Below are positions 1 to 7,106 of a stretch of DNA of 11,548 nucleotides, piece after piece. The DNA is from Candidatus Latescibacterota bacterium (lineage in GTDB: Bacteria > Latescibacterota > UBA2968 > UBA8231). The stretch is from positions 1 to 11,548 of the forward strand of contig JAJDTN010000184.1 of NCBI GenBank assembly GCA_022827165.1, written 5' to 3'. Both the position numbers and the translations under genes were made by a program. The notes under the pieces are model-generated. The model was not told the origin of the DNA. It saw only the letters and a list, made by a program, of their open reading frames with translations, and searched no databases. How positions within the stretch are numbered: the stretch's first letter is position 1; each line of letters begins with the position of its first letter.

Positions 1-2301
1 ATGCTCTACAAGCAACTGCCCGTGCTCTTCGCCGACTCCAGGTACGCCGAGCGCATCCCCATCGGCCAGAAGGCGGTCCTCGACACCTTCCACCACGACA
101 CGCTGCGCGGGTTCTACCGCCGCTGGTACCGGCCGGACCTGATGGGCTTCGTCGCCGTGGGCGACTTCGAGCCCGCCTGGATGGAGAGCCTGATCACCGA
201 GTACATGGGGCGGGTCCCGGCCGCCGGGGAGCCGACGGTGCGGCCCGAGGCGCCGGTGCCCGATCACGAGGAGACCCTCTTCGCCATCGTCACCGATCCG
301 GAGGCCACCTCCAACGTCGTCCGGGTCATGCACAAGGAGGATCCGAGCGACGACTCGACCCGGGGCGCCTACCGGCAGCGCCTGATGGAGAGCCTCTACC
401 ACGGCATGCTCAACCGGCGCCTCTACGAGCTGACCACCCGGGCCGAGCCGCCCTTCCTCGGGGCGTTCTCCGGCGGCTACTACTCGGTGCGCACCAAGGA
501 GATGATCCAGCTCGCCGCGGGCGTCGAGAACAACGGCTTCGACAGCGGCCTGGAGGCCCTGCTCACCGAGGCCGAGCGCGTCCGCCAGCACGGGTTCACG
601 GCCACGGAGCTGGCGCGCCAGAAGAAGGAGCAGCTGCGCGCCATGGAGCAGTCCTGGCGCGAGCGCGACAAGCTCCAGTCGCGGGGCTTCGCCGCCGAGT
701 ACATCCGCCACCTGCTGGAGGACGAGCCGATCCCCGGCATCGAGGGCGAGTACCAGCTCCACCAGGAGCTGCTGCCCACCATCAGCCTCGAGGAGGTGAA
801 CGAGCTGGCGGGGGAGTGGACCGGCGGCGGCAACCGCGTCATCACCGTCACCGCCCCCGACAGGGAGGGGGTCGGCGTGCCCACCGAGGAGGAGCTGCTC
901 GCCACTCTGGAGATGGTCGCGGCGCGGCCGGTGGAGGCCTACGTCGACCAGGGGGCCGACCTGCCGCTGCTGCCCGACGAGCCCACGCCGGGGTCGGTGG
1001 CCTCCCGCGCCGAGATCCCGGAGCTCGGGGTCACCCGCTGGGAGCTGTCCAACGGCGTGCGCGTCTTCCTCAAGTCGACGGACTTCAAGAACGACCAGAT
1101 CCTGTTCGCCGCGTACAGCCCCGGCGGCCACTCCCAGGTGGAGGACGGGGAGTTCGTCGCCGCCTCCACCGCCGCCACCGTGGTCACCGAGGGCGGCCTC
1201 GGGAACTTCGACAAGGTGGGCCTCATCAAGTGGCTCAGCGGCAAGGTGGTGAGCGTCTCGCCGTACGTCTCGGAGCTGGAGGAGGGGCTGTCGGGCTCGG
1301 CCGCGCCCCAGGACGCGGAGACGATGTTCCAGATGATACACGCCGACTTCACCGCCACGCGCACGGACAGCGCCGCCTTCGCCTCCCTCCACACGCGCCT
1401 GCGGGCGTGGCTGGAGAACCGCAGCGCCGACCCCGAGACCGCCTTCGCCGACACGGTCTCGGTGACCATGTCCCAGTACCACCACCGGGCCCGGCCCTGG
1501 TCGCTGGCCATGCTCGACGAGCTCGACCTGGAGGCCTCGGTGCGGATCTTCCGCGACCGCTTCGCCGACGCCTCGGACTTCACCTTCATCTTCGTCGGCA
1601 ACTTCACCGCCGAGGCGCTGGAACCCCTGGTCAACCGCTACCTGGCCAGCCTGCCGGCCCCGGAGCGCGGAGAGAGCTGGCGCGACGTGGACATGGACCC
1701 GCCCGCCGGGGTGGTGCGGAAGGTCGTCCGCGCCGGCCTGGAGCCGAAGAGCCAGACCCGCATCCTCTTCACCGGCCCCTTCGACTTCGACGTGCGCGCC
1801 GACCGGGTCCAGCTGAGCCTGATGGCCCAGGCCTTCCAGATCAAGCTGCGAGAGGTTCTGCGCGAGGACCTGGGGGGCACCTACAGCGTCGGCGTGCGCG
1901 CCTCCCTCTCCCACTGGCCCGAGGAGCGCTACCAGCTCCGGGTGAGCTTCGGCAGCGACCCGGAGCGGGCCGAGGAGCTGACCGCCGTGGTCTTCGATCA
2001 GATCGACAGTCTGCGCTCCTCCGGCCTCGACTCGACGTACGTGGAGAGGGTCCGGGAGATCCGCCGCCGCGAGCACGAGGTCGCCCTGAAGGAGAACAAC
2101 TGGTGGCTCGGCAGCCTGCGCTACGCCGACACCCACGGCATCGACCCGCTGCTGATCCTCGACCGGTCCCTGGTGGAGGGGCTGACCGCGGCCGACGTGC
2201 ACCGCCTGGCGCAGCGCTTCGACACCGGCAACTACGCCCAGTTCGTGATGATGCCGGCACAGGTGGACAGCACCGCCGCCGAGGCGGCGCCCGAGCCGTG
2301 A
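1..2301 (+). CDS. M16 (pitrilysin/PqqL-type) zinc metalloprotease, 5' partial
   Basis: The gene encodes the last 766 residues of an M16 peptidase, a family of clamshell zinc proteases that degrade peptides, in bacteria usually exported to the periplasm. The visible protein begins inside the first M16 repeat: RYAERIPIG (about residues 15-23) and FYRRWYRPD plus AVGDF (about 38-57) normally lie after the HxxEH zinc site. That site and any signal peptide are therefore upstream of the window, perhaps 150-200 residues. The ATG at position 1 is probably an internal Met. A second M16 repeat starts near residue 341 (ELGVTRWELSNGVRVFLK) and carries the family's C-terminal signature REDLGGTYSVGV near 621-632. 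The second repeat has no HxxEH, as is normal for the inactive half. The stop codon overlaps the next gene's GTG, so the two are probably co-transcribed. Family assignment is firm; substrate is unknown. Confidence 0.93.
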   Translation: MLYKQLPVLFADSRYAERIPIGQKAVLDTFHHDTLRGFYRRWYRPDLMGFVAVGDFEPAWMESLITEYMGRVPAAGEPTVRPEAPVPDHEETLFAIVTDPEATSNVVRVMHKEDPSDDSTRGAYRQRLMESLYHGMLNRRLYELTTRAEPPFLGAFSGGYYSVRTKEMIQLAAGVENNGFDSGLEALLTEAERVRQHGFTATELARQKKEQLRAMEQSWRERDKLQSRGFAAEYIRHLLEDEPIPGIEGEYQLHQELLPTISLEEVNELAGEWTGGGNRVITVTAPDREGVGVPTEEELLATLEMVAARPVEAYVDQGADLPLLPDEPTPGSVASRAEIPELGVTRWELSNGVRVFLKSTDFKNDQILFAAYSPGGHSQVEDGEFVAASTAATVVTEGGLGNFDKVGLIKWLSGKVVSVSPYVSELEEGLSGSAAPQDAETMFQMIHADFTATRTDSAAFASLHTRLRAWLENRSADPETAFADTVSVTMSQYHHRARPWSLAMLDELDLEASVRIFRDRFADASDFTFIFVGNFTAEALEPLVNRYLASLPAPERGESWRDVDMDPPAGVVRKVVRAGLEPKSQTRILFTGPFDFDVRADRVQLSLMAQAFQIKLREVLREDLGGTYSVGVRASLSHWPEERYQLRVSFGSDPERAEELTAVVFDQIDSLRSSGLDSTYVERVREIRRREHEVALKENNWWLGSLRYADTHGIDPLLILDRSLVEGLTAADVHRLAQRFDTGNYAQFVMMPAQVDSTAAEAAPEP

Positions 2302-3350
2302 AGGTCACCTCCCTGGAACAGGAGGAGCTCTTCGTCGGAGGCGAGGGCGGCTGCCACACCTACCGCATCCCCGCCCTGGCGGTGACCGCCGGGGGCGCGG
2401 TCCTGGCCTTCTGCGAGGGCCGCCGCCACAGCCGCTCGGACAGCGGCCAGATCGATTTGCTGCTGCGCCGCAGCACCGACGGCGGCCGCACCTGGAGCCC
2501 TCCCCGGGTGGTGGTCACCGAGCCGGGCATGACCTGCGGCAACCCCTGTCCCGTGGTCGACGCCGACACCGGCCGGGTGTGGCTGCCGTTCTGCAAGAAC
2601 CTGGCCGACGGCCCGGAGAGCATGATCATCGAGGGCAAGGCGCCGCGCACGGTCTGGATCACCCACTCCGACGACGACGGCGCGAGCTGGTCCGAGCCCC
2701 GGGAGATCACGGCGCAGGTGAAGGCGCCGGAGTGGACGTGGTACGCCACCGGCCCCTGCCACGGGATCCAGCTGGGCAGCGGACGGCTGGTGGTCCCCTG
2801 CGACCACATCGTGGGCCTGCACCACGACGCCCGGCGCGACCCCTACCACTCGCACGTGATCCTCTCCGACGACGGCGGAGAGAGCTGGCGCATCGGCGGC
2901 CTCGTCGACGAGGGCACCAACGAGTGCTGCGTGGTGGAGACGGCGGACGGCTCCCTCTACCTCAACGCCCGCAGCTACCATGGGCGCAAGCTCCGGTCCA
3001 GCGCCCGCAGCGATGACGGCGGCGGCAGCTTCGGCCCGCGGGTCTGCGAGGAGGGCCTGCCGGAGCCGGTCTGCCAGGCGAGCCTGGTGAGCCTGGGTCC
3101 CCCCGGTGGGCCGCCCACCGACCGCGCCTTGTTCGCCAATCCCGCCAGCACCGAGGCGCGGGAGAACCTCACCCTGCGGTTCACGGACGACGGCGGCCGC
3201 AACTGGTCGGTGGTGCGCAGCCTCTACGAGGGACCGTCGGCCTATTCCGACCTGGCGGTCACCGCCTCGGGCGCAGTCCTCTGCCTCTACGAGCGCGGCG
3301 CCGACCACCCATACGAAACCCTCACCCTGGCGCGCTTCACCCTCGTCTGA
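2298..3350 (+). CDS. Exo-alpha-sialidase / BNR-repeat glycosidase
   Basis: This is a 350-residue six-bladed beta-propeller sialidase-family protein, expected to release terminal sialic acid or a related sugar. The YRIP motif is at 22-25. Five Asp-boxes are visible: STDGGRTW (59), SDDDGASW (124), SDDGGESW (190), SDDGGGSF (238) and TDDGGRNW (296). Residues matching the catalytic set are present: R23, R225 (LNARS) and R288 (triad), D48 (acid/base), E214 and Y316 (PSAYSDLA, nucleophile). The protein therefore looks active. The GTG start at 2298 overlaps the M16 stop (GTGA) and lies just before the first conserved motif. There is no clear Shine-Dalgarno, so translational coupling is likely. No signal peptide is visible, so by sequence the enzyme is cytoplasmic unless exported by another route. 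A 2-keto-3-deoxy-sugar or plant-glycan hydrolase of the same fold is possible; the exact substrate cannot be read. Confidence 0.9.
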   Translation: MKVTSLEQEELFVGGEGGCHTYRIPALAVTAGGAVLAFCEGRRHSRSDSGQIDLLLRRSTDGGRTWSPPRVVVTEPGMTCGNPCPVVDADTGRVWLPFCKNLADGPESMIIEGKAPRTVWITHSDDDGASWSEPREITAQVKAPEWTWYATGPCHGIQLGSGRLVVPCDHIVGLHHDARRDPYHSHVILSDDGGESWRIGGLVDEGTNECCVVETADGSLYLNARSYHGRKLRSSARSDDGGGSFGPRVCEEGLPEPVCQASLVSLGPPGGPPTDRALFANPASTEARENLTLRFTDDGGRNWSVVRSLYEGPSAYSDLAVTASGAVLCLYERGADHPYETLTLARFTLV

Positions 3351-3366
3351 TCCGGCGCCGCCTGCT

Positions 3367-3394
3367 TTGACCGGCTGCCGGGCGCGCCTAGCTT
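3367..3394 (+). promoter_or_regulatory. Candidate promoter for the cyclase operon
   Basis: TTGACC (3367-3372) is separated by 16 nt from TAGCTT (3389-3394), about 40 nt before the ATG of the cyclase gene. The -35 matches five of six consensus bases; the -10 is weaker. A 10-bp palindrome, CGAGCGCTCG (3403-3412), lies near the expected start of transcription and could be an operator or chance. The 84-nt gap is the largest before the operon, so a promoter is expected here. Confidence 0.35.
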
Positions 3395-3420
3395 TGGCCC
3401 CCCGAGCGCTCGAGCTATTC

Positions 3421-3427
3421 AAGGAGG
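3421..3427 (+). promoter_or_regulatory. Strong Shine-Dalgarno for the cyclase gene
   Basis: AAGGAGG lies 7 nt before the ATG at 3435, a near-perfect ribosome binding site. It fixes the start of the exported cyclase and marks the first gene of the operon; most later genes in it lack such a site. Confidence 0.85.
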
Positions 3428-3434
3428 CACGACC

Positions 3435-4430
3435 ATGGAACGGGCCACCAACTTCGCACTCGCCCTGGCCGCCATCGTTCTCGCCGCCGGCGACCCGGCG
3501 ACGGGACAGACCCGGGAGCAGGGCCCCTGGTGGCCCCACCCGCTCTGGGGGCCCGAGGACGAGGCCGGCGGCTCGAACTGGATCACCCCCGAGGTCGTCC
3601 TGCGCGCCGCGCGGCTGGTGGAGACGGGCAAGGTCTACGAACTGGGCCAGGTCTACGAGCTGGGCATGCCCCTCTTCGGGCAGCGCACTTACGCCTTGAG
3701 CATCCCTGGCTCGCCCACGGGCGGACCTTTCGGGGAGAACAACCAGCTCGTCTACTTCGACGACTTCCTGTGCGGCGAGATCGGCCAGATCGGCACCCAG
3801 TTCGACGGCCCCGGCCACATCGGCACGCGCATGACCATGGGCGACGGCTCCACGGCCGACGTGTTCTACAACGGTTTCACCCGGCGGGAGATAGAGGGCT
3901 CCTACGGGCTGAGGAAACTGGGCATCGAGAACGTCAAGCCCTTCTTCACCCGGGGCGTGCTCATCGACATCGCCGGCCTCAAGGGGGTCGACGCCCTCGA
4001 CCACAGCTACGAGGTCACCGTGGCCGACGTGCGCGGCGCCCTCGAGCGCCAGGGGATGTCGGAAGGGGAGTTGCAGCCGGGCGACGCCCTGCTCTTCCGC
4101 TACGGCTGGTCGAAGTACTGGAAGGAGCCGGGGAAGTACAACACCAACCCGCCCGGCATCGGCATGGAGGTGGCGGCCTGGCTCGTAGAGCGCCAGCCGT
4201 CGATGATCGGCTCCGACCAGTGGACCACCGAGGTGGTGCCGAACCCGGACCCGGAGCTGCAGTTCCCCGTGCACCAGGAGCTGATCACCAAGGCCGGCAT
4301 CTGGAACCTGGAGAACATGGTCTACGACGGTCTCGTGGAGGACGAGGTCCACGAGTTCCTCTTCGTCTTCGCGCCGATCCCCTTCAAGGGCGGGACGGGG
4401 TCCCCCGGCCGGCCGATCGCCATCCGATGA
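3435..4430 (+). CDS. Exported cyclase-family (PF04199, kynurenine-formamidase-like) hydrolase
   Basis: This 331-residue protein belongs to the cyclase/arylformamidase family, metal-dependent hydrolases of N-formyl or cyclic amide and ester substrates. Residues 1-24 look like a Sec signal peptide with a hydrophobic core FALALAAIVLAAG (7-19); if so, the mature enzyme is periplasmic or secreted. The metal motif lies at 118-128, reading QIGTQFDGPGH where the classical form is HxGTHxDxPxH. Two His ligands are therefore Gln, while D124 and H128 remain. A Gln-containing GTQxD form is, from general knowledge, recurrent in a long-chain branch of the family, so this is probably a natural subfamily and not decay. 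The C-terminus (FVFAPIPFKGGTGSPGRPIA) is the usual family ending. The start is fixed by AAGGAGG. The stop overlaps the next ATG (ATGA), so this is the first gene of the operon. The substrate is unknown. Confidence 0.88.
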   Translation: MERATNFALALAAIVLAAGDPATGQTREQGPWWPHPLWGPEDEAGGSNWITPEVVLRAARLVETGKVYELGQVYELGMPLFGQRTYALSIPGSPTGGPFGENNQLVYFDDFLCGEIGQIGTQFDGPGHIGTRMTMGDGSTADVFYNGFTRREIEGSYGLRKLGIENVKPFFTRGVLIDIAGLKGVDALDHSYEVTVADVRGALERQGMSEGELQPGDALLFRYGWSKYWKEPGKYNTNPPGIGMEVAAWLVERQPSMIGSDQWTTEVVPNPDPELQFPVHQELITKAGIWNLENMVYDGLVEDEVHEFLFVFAPIPFKGGTGSPGRPIAIR

Positions 4431-5803
4431 CGGTCCCCACCCCCGCCTCCTTGCGCAGGCTCTGCCGCGGCGCCCTGCCCGAGATCCTCGGCGCCAGCGA
4501 CGGCAAGGGCATGATGAAGATGGTGGAGGAGGTCGTCCGCCACGACCGCTGGAACTCCTTCGACCGCTTCCACGACACCACGCGGGTCCTCGTCGAGATG
4601 TACGAGAAGGCGGGGGCCGGCGCCGAGGTGACCCCGGTGCAGACCGGCGGCCGCATCGGCACCGGGCGCTGGATCATCCAGGAGGCCCAGGACGTCAGCT
4701 CCGCCACCCTCGACGTGGTGCGGCCCTTCCGCGAGCGCGTCGCCGACTACCGCGACAACCCCTGGCACGCGGTGCAGTGGACGGCGGCTACGCCCAAAGG
4801 CGGGCTGCGCTGCGAGCTGGTGGTAGTCGATGATGAGGAAACCCTCGACCGCATGGGGCCCGATGGGCTCGAGGGGCGGGCGGTGCTCACGCGCCTCGAC
4901 ATCCGCAGCCGCATGGAGCGGTTCGCCCAGAAGGGGGCGGCGGCGGTGATCATGGAGAAGGAGGTGGCCAACAACCCCCGCGCCGTGGCCTGGATCAAGT
5001 TCGGCTGGGGCGCAGTGCCCATGAACCACGCCACGGCGAAGCTGGTGGGGCTGGTGGTATCGCGCCGCCAGGGGGACCGCCTCCGGGGGCAGCTTCGACA
5101 GCATGGGCGCCTCGTCGTGCAGGTCCGCGTCGACGCCCGTCGCTACGTGGGCCACCACGACGTCGTCTGCGGGCTGGTCCCCGGCCGCGACGACCCGCAG
5201 GACGAGGTCTGGGCCATCGCCCACTCCGCCGAGCCGGGGGCCGTGGACAACGCCTCGGGCTGCGCCGTCACCGTCGAGATCGCCCGGGTCCTGGAAGGGC
5301 TCATCGCCTCCGGGGCGCTGCCGCGGCCGAGGCGGACGATCCGCCTGATCAACGGCTACGAGTGCTACGGGTTCTTCGCCTACCTGGAGAGGGTCAAGCG
5401 GCTGCAGCCGCCCCTGGCCGGGGTCTGCATCGACACCCTCGGCTCGCGGCCGGGGATCTGCGACGGCCGCCTCGAGTGGCGGTCCACGGTGCCGGGCTCG
5501 GCCGGCTTCGTCGACTGGATCGGGGCGAAGATCCTGCGCTCCACCCTGCGCCAGTACCGGGCCGCCGGTTACCACCTCGCCCTCGGTCCCTTCATGGCCA
5601 CCAGCGACACCCTCATCGGCGATCCCCAGTACGGCTACCCCTGTCCGTGGATCACCAACCACCACAAGCGCGACGGCAGCTCCTGGGACGCCTACCACAC
5701 CTCGGCGGACCAGCTCGAGCTGCTGAGCCCGGCCGGGCTCAAGACCTGCGCCGCCGCCATGGCCGCCTACCTCTACTACCTGGCCGACGCCGCCACGCCG
5801 TAA
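4427..5803 (+). CDS. M28-like / aminopeptidase-like zinc peptidase with PA domain
   Basis: This 458-residue protein resembles M28-type (DUF4910-like) aminopeptidases, which remove N-terminal residues or cleave amide bonds with two zinc ions. A PA-type inserted domain spans roughly 125-235 (GLEGRAVLTRLD, then FAQKGAAAVIMEKE). Putative metal or catalytic residues in family order are H266 (IAHSAEPG), D274 (AVDNASG), E312 (NGYECYGF), D336 (CIDTLGS) and H424 (AYHTSADQL). The usual HxD spacing after the first His is not kept, and only one Glu replaces the common Glu-Glu pair. It starts with an ATGA overlap on the cyclase gene and has no Shine-Dalgarno. No signal peptide is visible, so it is probably cytoplasmic. 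The frame stays open after its TAA stop into the next gene, whose first part resembles the C-terminal extension of related peptidases, so this protein may be the N-terminal part of a split gene. Peptide specificity is unknown. Confidence 0.85.
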   Translation: MTVPTPASLRRLCRGALPEILGASDGKGMMKMVEEVVRHDRWNSFDRFHDTTRVLVEMYEKAGAGAEVTPVQTGGRIGTGRWIIQEAQDVSSATLDVVRPFRERVADYRDNPWHAVQWTAATPKGGLRCELVVVDDEETLDRMGPDGLEGRAVLTRLDIRSRMERFAQKGAAAVIMEKEVANNPRAVAWIKFGWGAVPMNHATAKLVGLVVSRRQGDRLRGQLRQHGRLVVQVRVDARRYVGHHDVVCGLVPGRDDPQDEVWAIAHSAEPGAVDNASGCAVTVEIARVLEGLIASGALPRPRRTIRLINGYECYGFFAYLERVKRLQPPLAGVCIDTLGSRPGICDGRLEWRSTVPGSAGFVDWIGAKILRSTLRQYRAAGYHLALGPFMATSDTLIGDPQYGYPCPWITNHHKRDGSSWDAYHTSADQLELLSPAGLKTCAAAMAAYLYYLADAATP

Positions 5804-5806
5804 GTC

Positions 5807-7096
5807 GTGGAGATCGCCCGCTCCGAGACCGACCGCCTCACCGGGGAGGTGCGCGCCCACCGCCGCCGCCTCGACGGCGACGGCGCCGAGTTCCTGCGCC
5901 GCGCCCACGAGACCAGCCTGACGCGGCTGCAGCGCTGGCTCTGGGGCGGCGACCGCCGCGAGGTGATGGCCGAGCTGGGCGGGATGAGCCGCGAGATGGG
6001 GCAGGCCGCCGCCAGCGTCAAGCGGCGGGGGCCGGCGGTGAGGTCCACGGCGTCCCTGCGCCGTATCCCGCGGCGCAAGGCCCTGCTGACCCCGACCACC
6101 GAGAACCTGCCGGCGCCGGTGGCCCGGGAGATCTCCGGCGCCCGCCAGAGCCCCTGGGCGCTGTACTGGGCCGACGGCCGCCGCACCCTCGCCGAGATCA
6201 CCGCCGCCCTGGCCTGGGAGCGGGGGGGCCTGCTGGCGCCCGGGGCCACCCCGAGGCGCGGCGAGGTCAGGGCCGAGGACGTGGTCCGGTTCTTCGAGGC
6301 CCACGCCGAGATCGACTACGTCGACCTGCCGGAGCGCCGCGAGATGGTCGGCAAGGCGAGGATCGTCGCCGACCTGCGCCGCCTCGGCGTCGAGCGCGGC
6401 ATGGACCTCATGGTCCACAGCTCGCTGTCGGAGATCGGGCATGTCGAGGGCGGCGCCGACACGGTCGTCTCCGCCCTGCTGGAGGCGGTGGGGTCCAAGG
6501 GGACGCTGCTCATGCCCTCCTTCAACCACCGCGCCGCCCAGGTCTACAACCGGATGGCGACGCCGACCACCAACGGCGCCATCCCCGACGCCTTCTGGCG
6601 CCGCCCCGCGGCGGTGCGCAGCGAGCATCCCACGCATGCCGTGGCCGCCCTCGGCCCCCGCGCCGAGCGCTACTGCGCCTCCCACCTCGAGGCGGGGATC
6701 TGGGAGCCGGAGAGCCCCATCGGCCAGCTCGTCCGCGGCGGCGGCTGGATCCTCGCCCTCGGCACCACCCACTGGACCTCCACGGCCTACCACGTGGCCG
6801 AGATGTCCGTGCCCTGCAGCTGCATCGACCCCTTCGGCAACATCGACCGCGTCGTCGGCGGCGACGGCCGCGTCGAGGAGGTCTGGGGGCTGGCCTTCCG
6901 CAAGGGGGCGTGCCCGGTGGAGATCTCCCCGAAGCTGGACGACGCCCTCGACCGCCGCGGCCTGCAGCGGCGCGGCAAGGTGGGGCAGGCGGAGTGCGAG
7001 CTGGTGCGGGCCGAGGACCTGTGGCGGGTGCGCCGCGAGCACCTGCGGCCGGTCTGCCCCACCTGCCGCATCGCCCCGAGCTACCGGGACGGCTGA
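5807..7096 (+). CDS. AAC(3)-family N-acetyltransferase with peptidase-type N-terminal module
   Basis: As called from GTG 5807 the protein has 429 residues, against about 260-270 for typical AAC(3) enzymes, which transfer acetyl from acetyl-CoA to an amine. The acetyltransferase domain fills about 180-429: IVADLRRLGV (186), MVHSSLSEIG (202-211, cofactor-binding region), GTLLMPSF (232-239), RSEHPTHAVAALG (271-283, with H274 the likely catalytic His) and STAYHVAE (325-332). Residues 1-179 are not part of that family: an Arg-rich helical stretch, then a winged-helix-like segment (SPWALYWADGRRTLAEI, 115-131; DVVRFFEAHAEIDYVDL, 158-174) resembling the C-terminus of DUF4910-type peptidases. The GTG lies one codon after the peptidase TAA, in the same frame, without a Shine-Dalgarno. 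Met180 (ATG 6344) follows GGAG and would give a normal 250-residue enzyme. Chromosomal relatives are often not resistance genes; an amino-sugar or natural-product amine is an equally likely acceptor. Confidence 0.82.
   Translation: MEIARSETDRLTGEVRAHRRRLDGDGAEFLRRAHETSLTRLQRWLWGGDRREVMAELGGMSREMGQAAASVKRRGPAVRSTASLRRIPRRKALLTPTTENLPAPVAREISGARQSPWALYWADGRRTLAEITAALAWERGGLLAPGATPRRGEVRAEDVVRFFEAHAEIDYVDLPERREMVGKARIVADLRRLGVERGMDLMVHSSLSEIGHVEGGADTVVSALLEAVGSKGTLLMPSFNHRAAQVYNRMATPTTNGAIPDAFWRRPAAVRSEHPTHAVAALGPRAERYCASHLEAGIWEPESPIGQLVRGGGWILALGTTHWTSTAYHVAEMSVPCSCIDPFGNIDRVVGGDGRVEEVWGLAFRKGACPVEISPKLDDALDRRGLQRRGKVGQAECELVRAEDLWRVRREHLRPVCPTCRIAPSYRDG
6331..6346 (+). promoter_or_regulatory. 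Possible internal ribosome binding site and ATG for the acetyltransferase domain
   Basis: GGAG at 6331-6334 is 9 nt before an in-frame ATG at 6344, exactly where the AAC(3) homology begins (MVGKARIVADLRRLGV). This could be the true or ancestral start of a separate 250-residue acetyltransferase, or an internal start producing a second, shorter product. GGAG is common in this sequence, so the evidence is modest. Confidence 0.35.
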
Positions 7097-7099
7097 GGG
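7095..7099 (+). promoter_or_regulatory. Shine-Dalgarno supporting a TTG start
   Basis: GAGGG lies 7 nt before the TTG at 7107 and overlaps the stop codon of the acetyltransferase gene. It is the reason for preferring the rare TTG over the GTG at 7140, which would start only just before the conserved VIDAN stretch. Confidence 0.5.
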
Positions 7100-7106
7100 C
7101 GTTCTC

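Noticed and set aside
1..3. ATG at the window edge as the true start of the M16 gene
   Set aside because: The first visible residues match the middle of an M16 N-terminal repeat, after the HxxEH site, so the gene continues upstream.
816..2297. Upstream extension of the sialidase frame into the M16 gene
   Set aside because: The translation there is Arg/Pro/Gly-rich shadow sequence. Sialidase-like sequence starts just after GTG 2298.
3403..3412. 10-bp palindrome CGAGCGCTCG as an operator
   Set aside because: It is short, made of common GC-rich words and has no second copy nearby; mentioned only in the promoter entry.
5807..7096. A true aminoglycoside resistance determinant
   Set aside because: Family motifs fit, but no mobile element, integron site or resistance gene is nearby, and AAC(3) relatives in metabolic operons commonly act on other amines.
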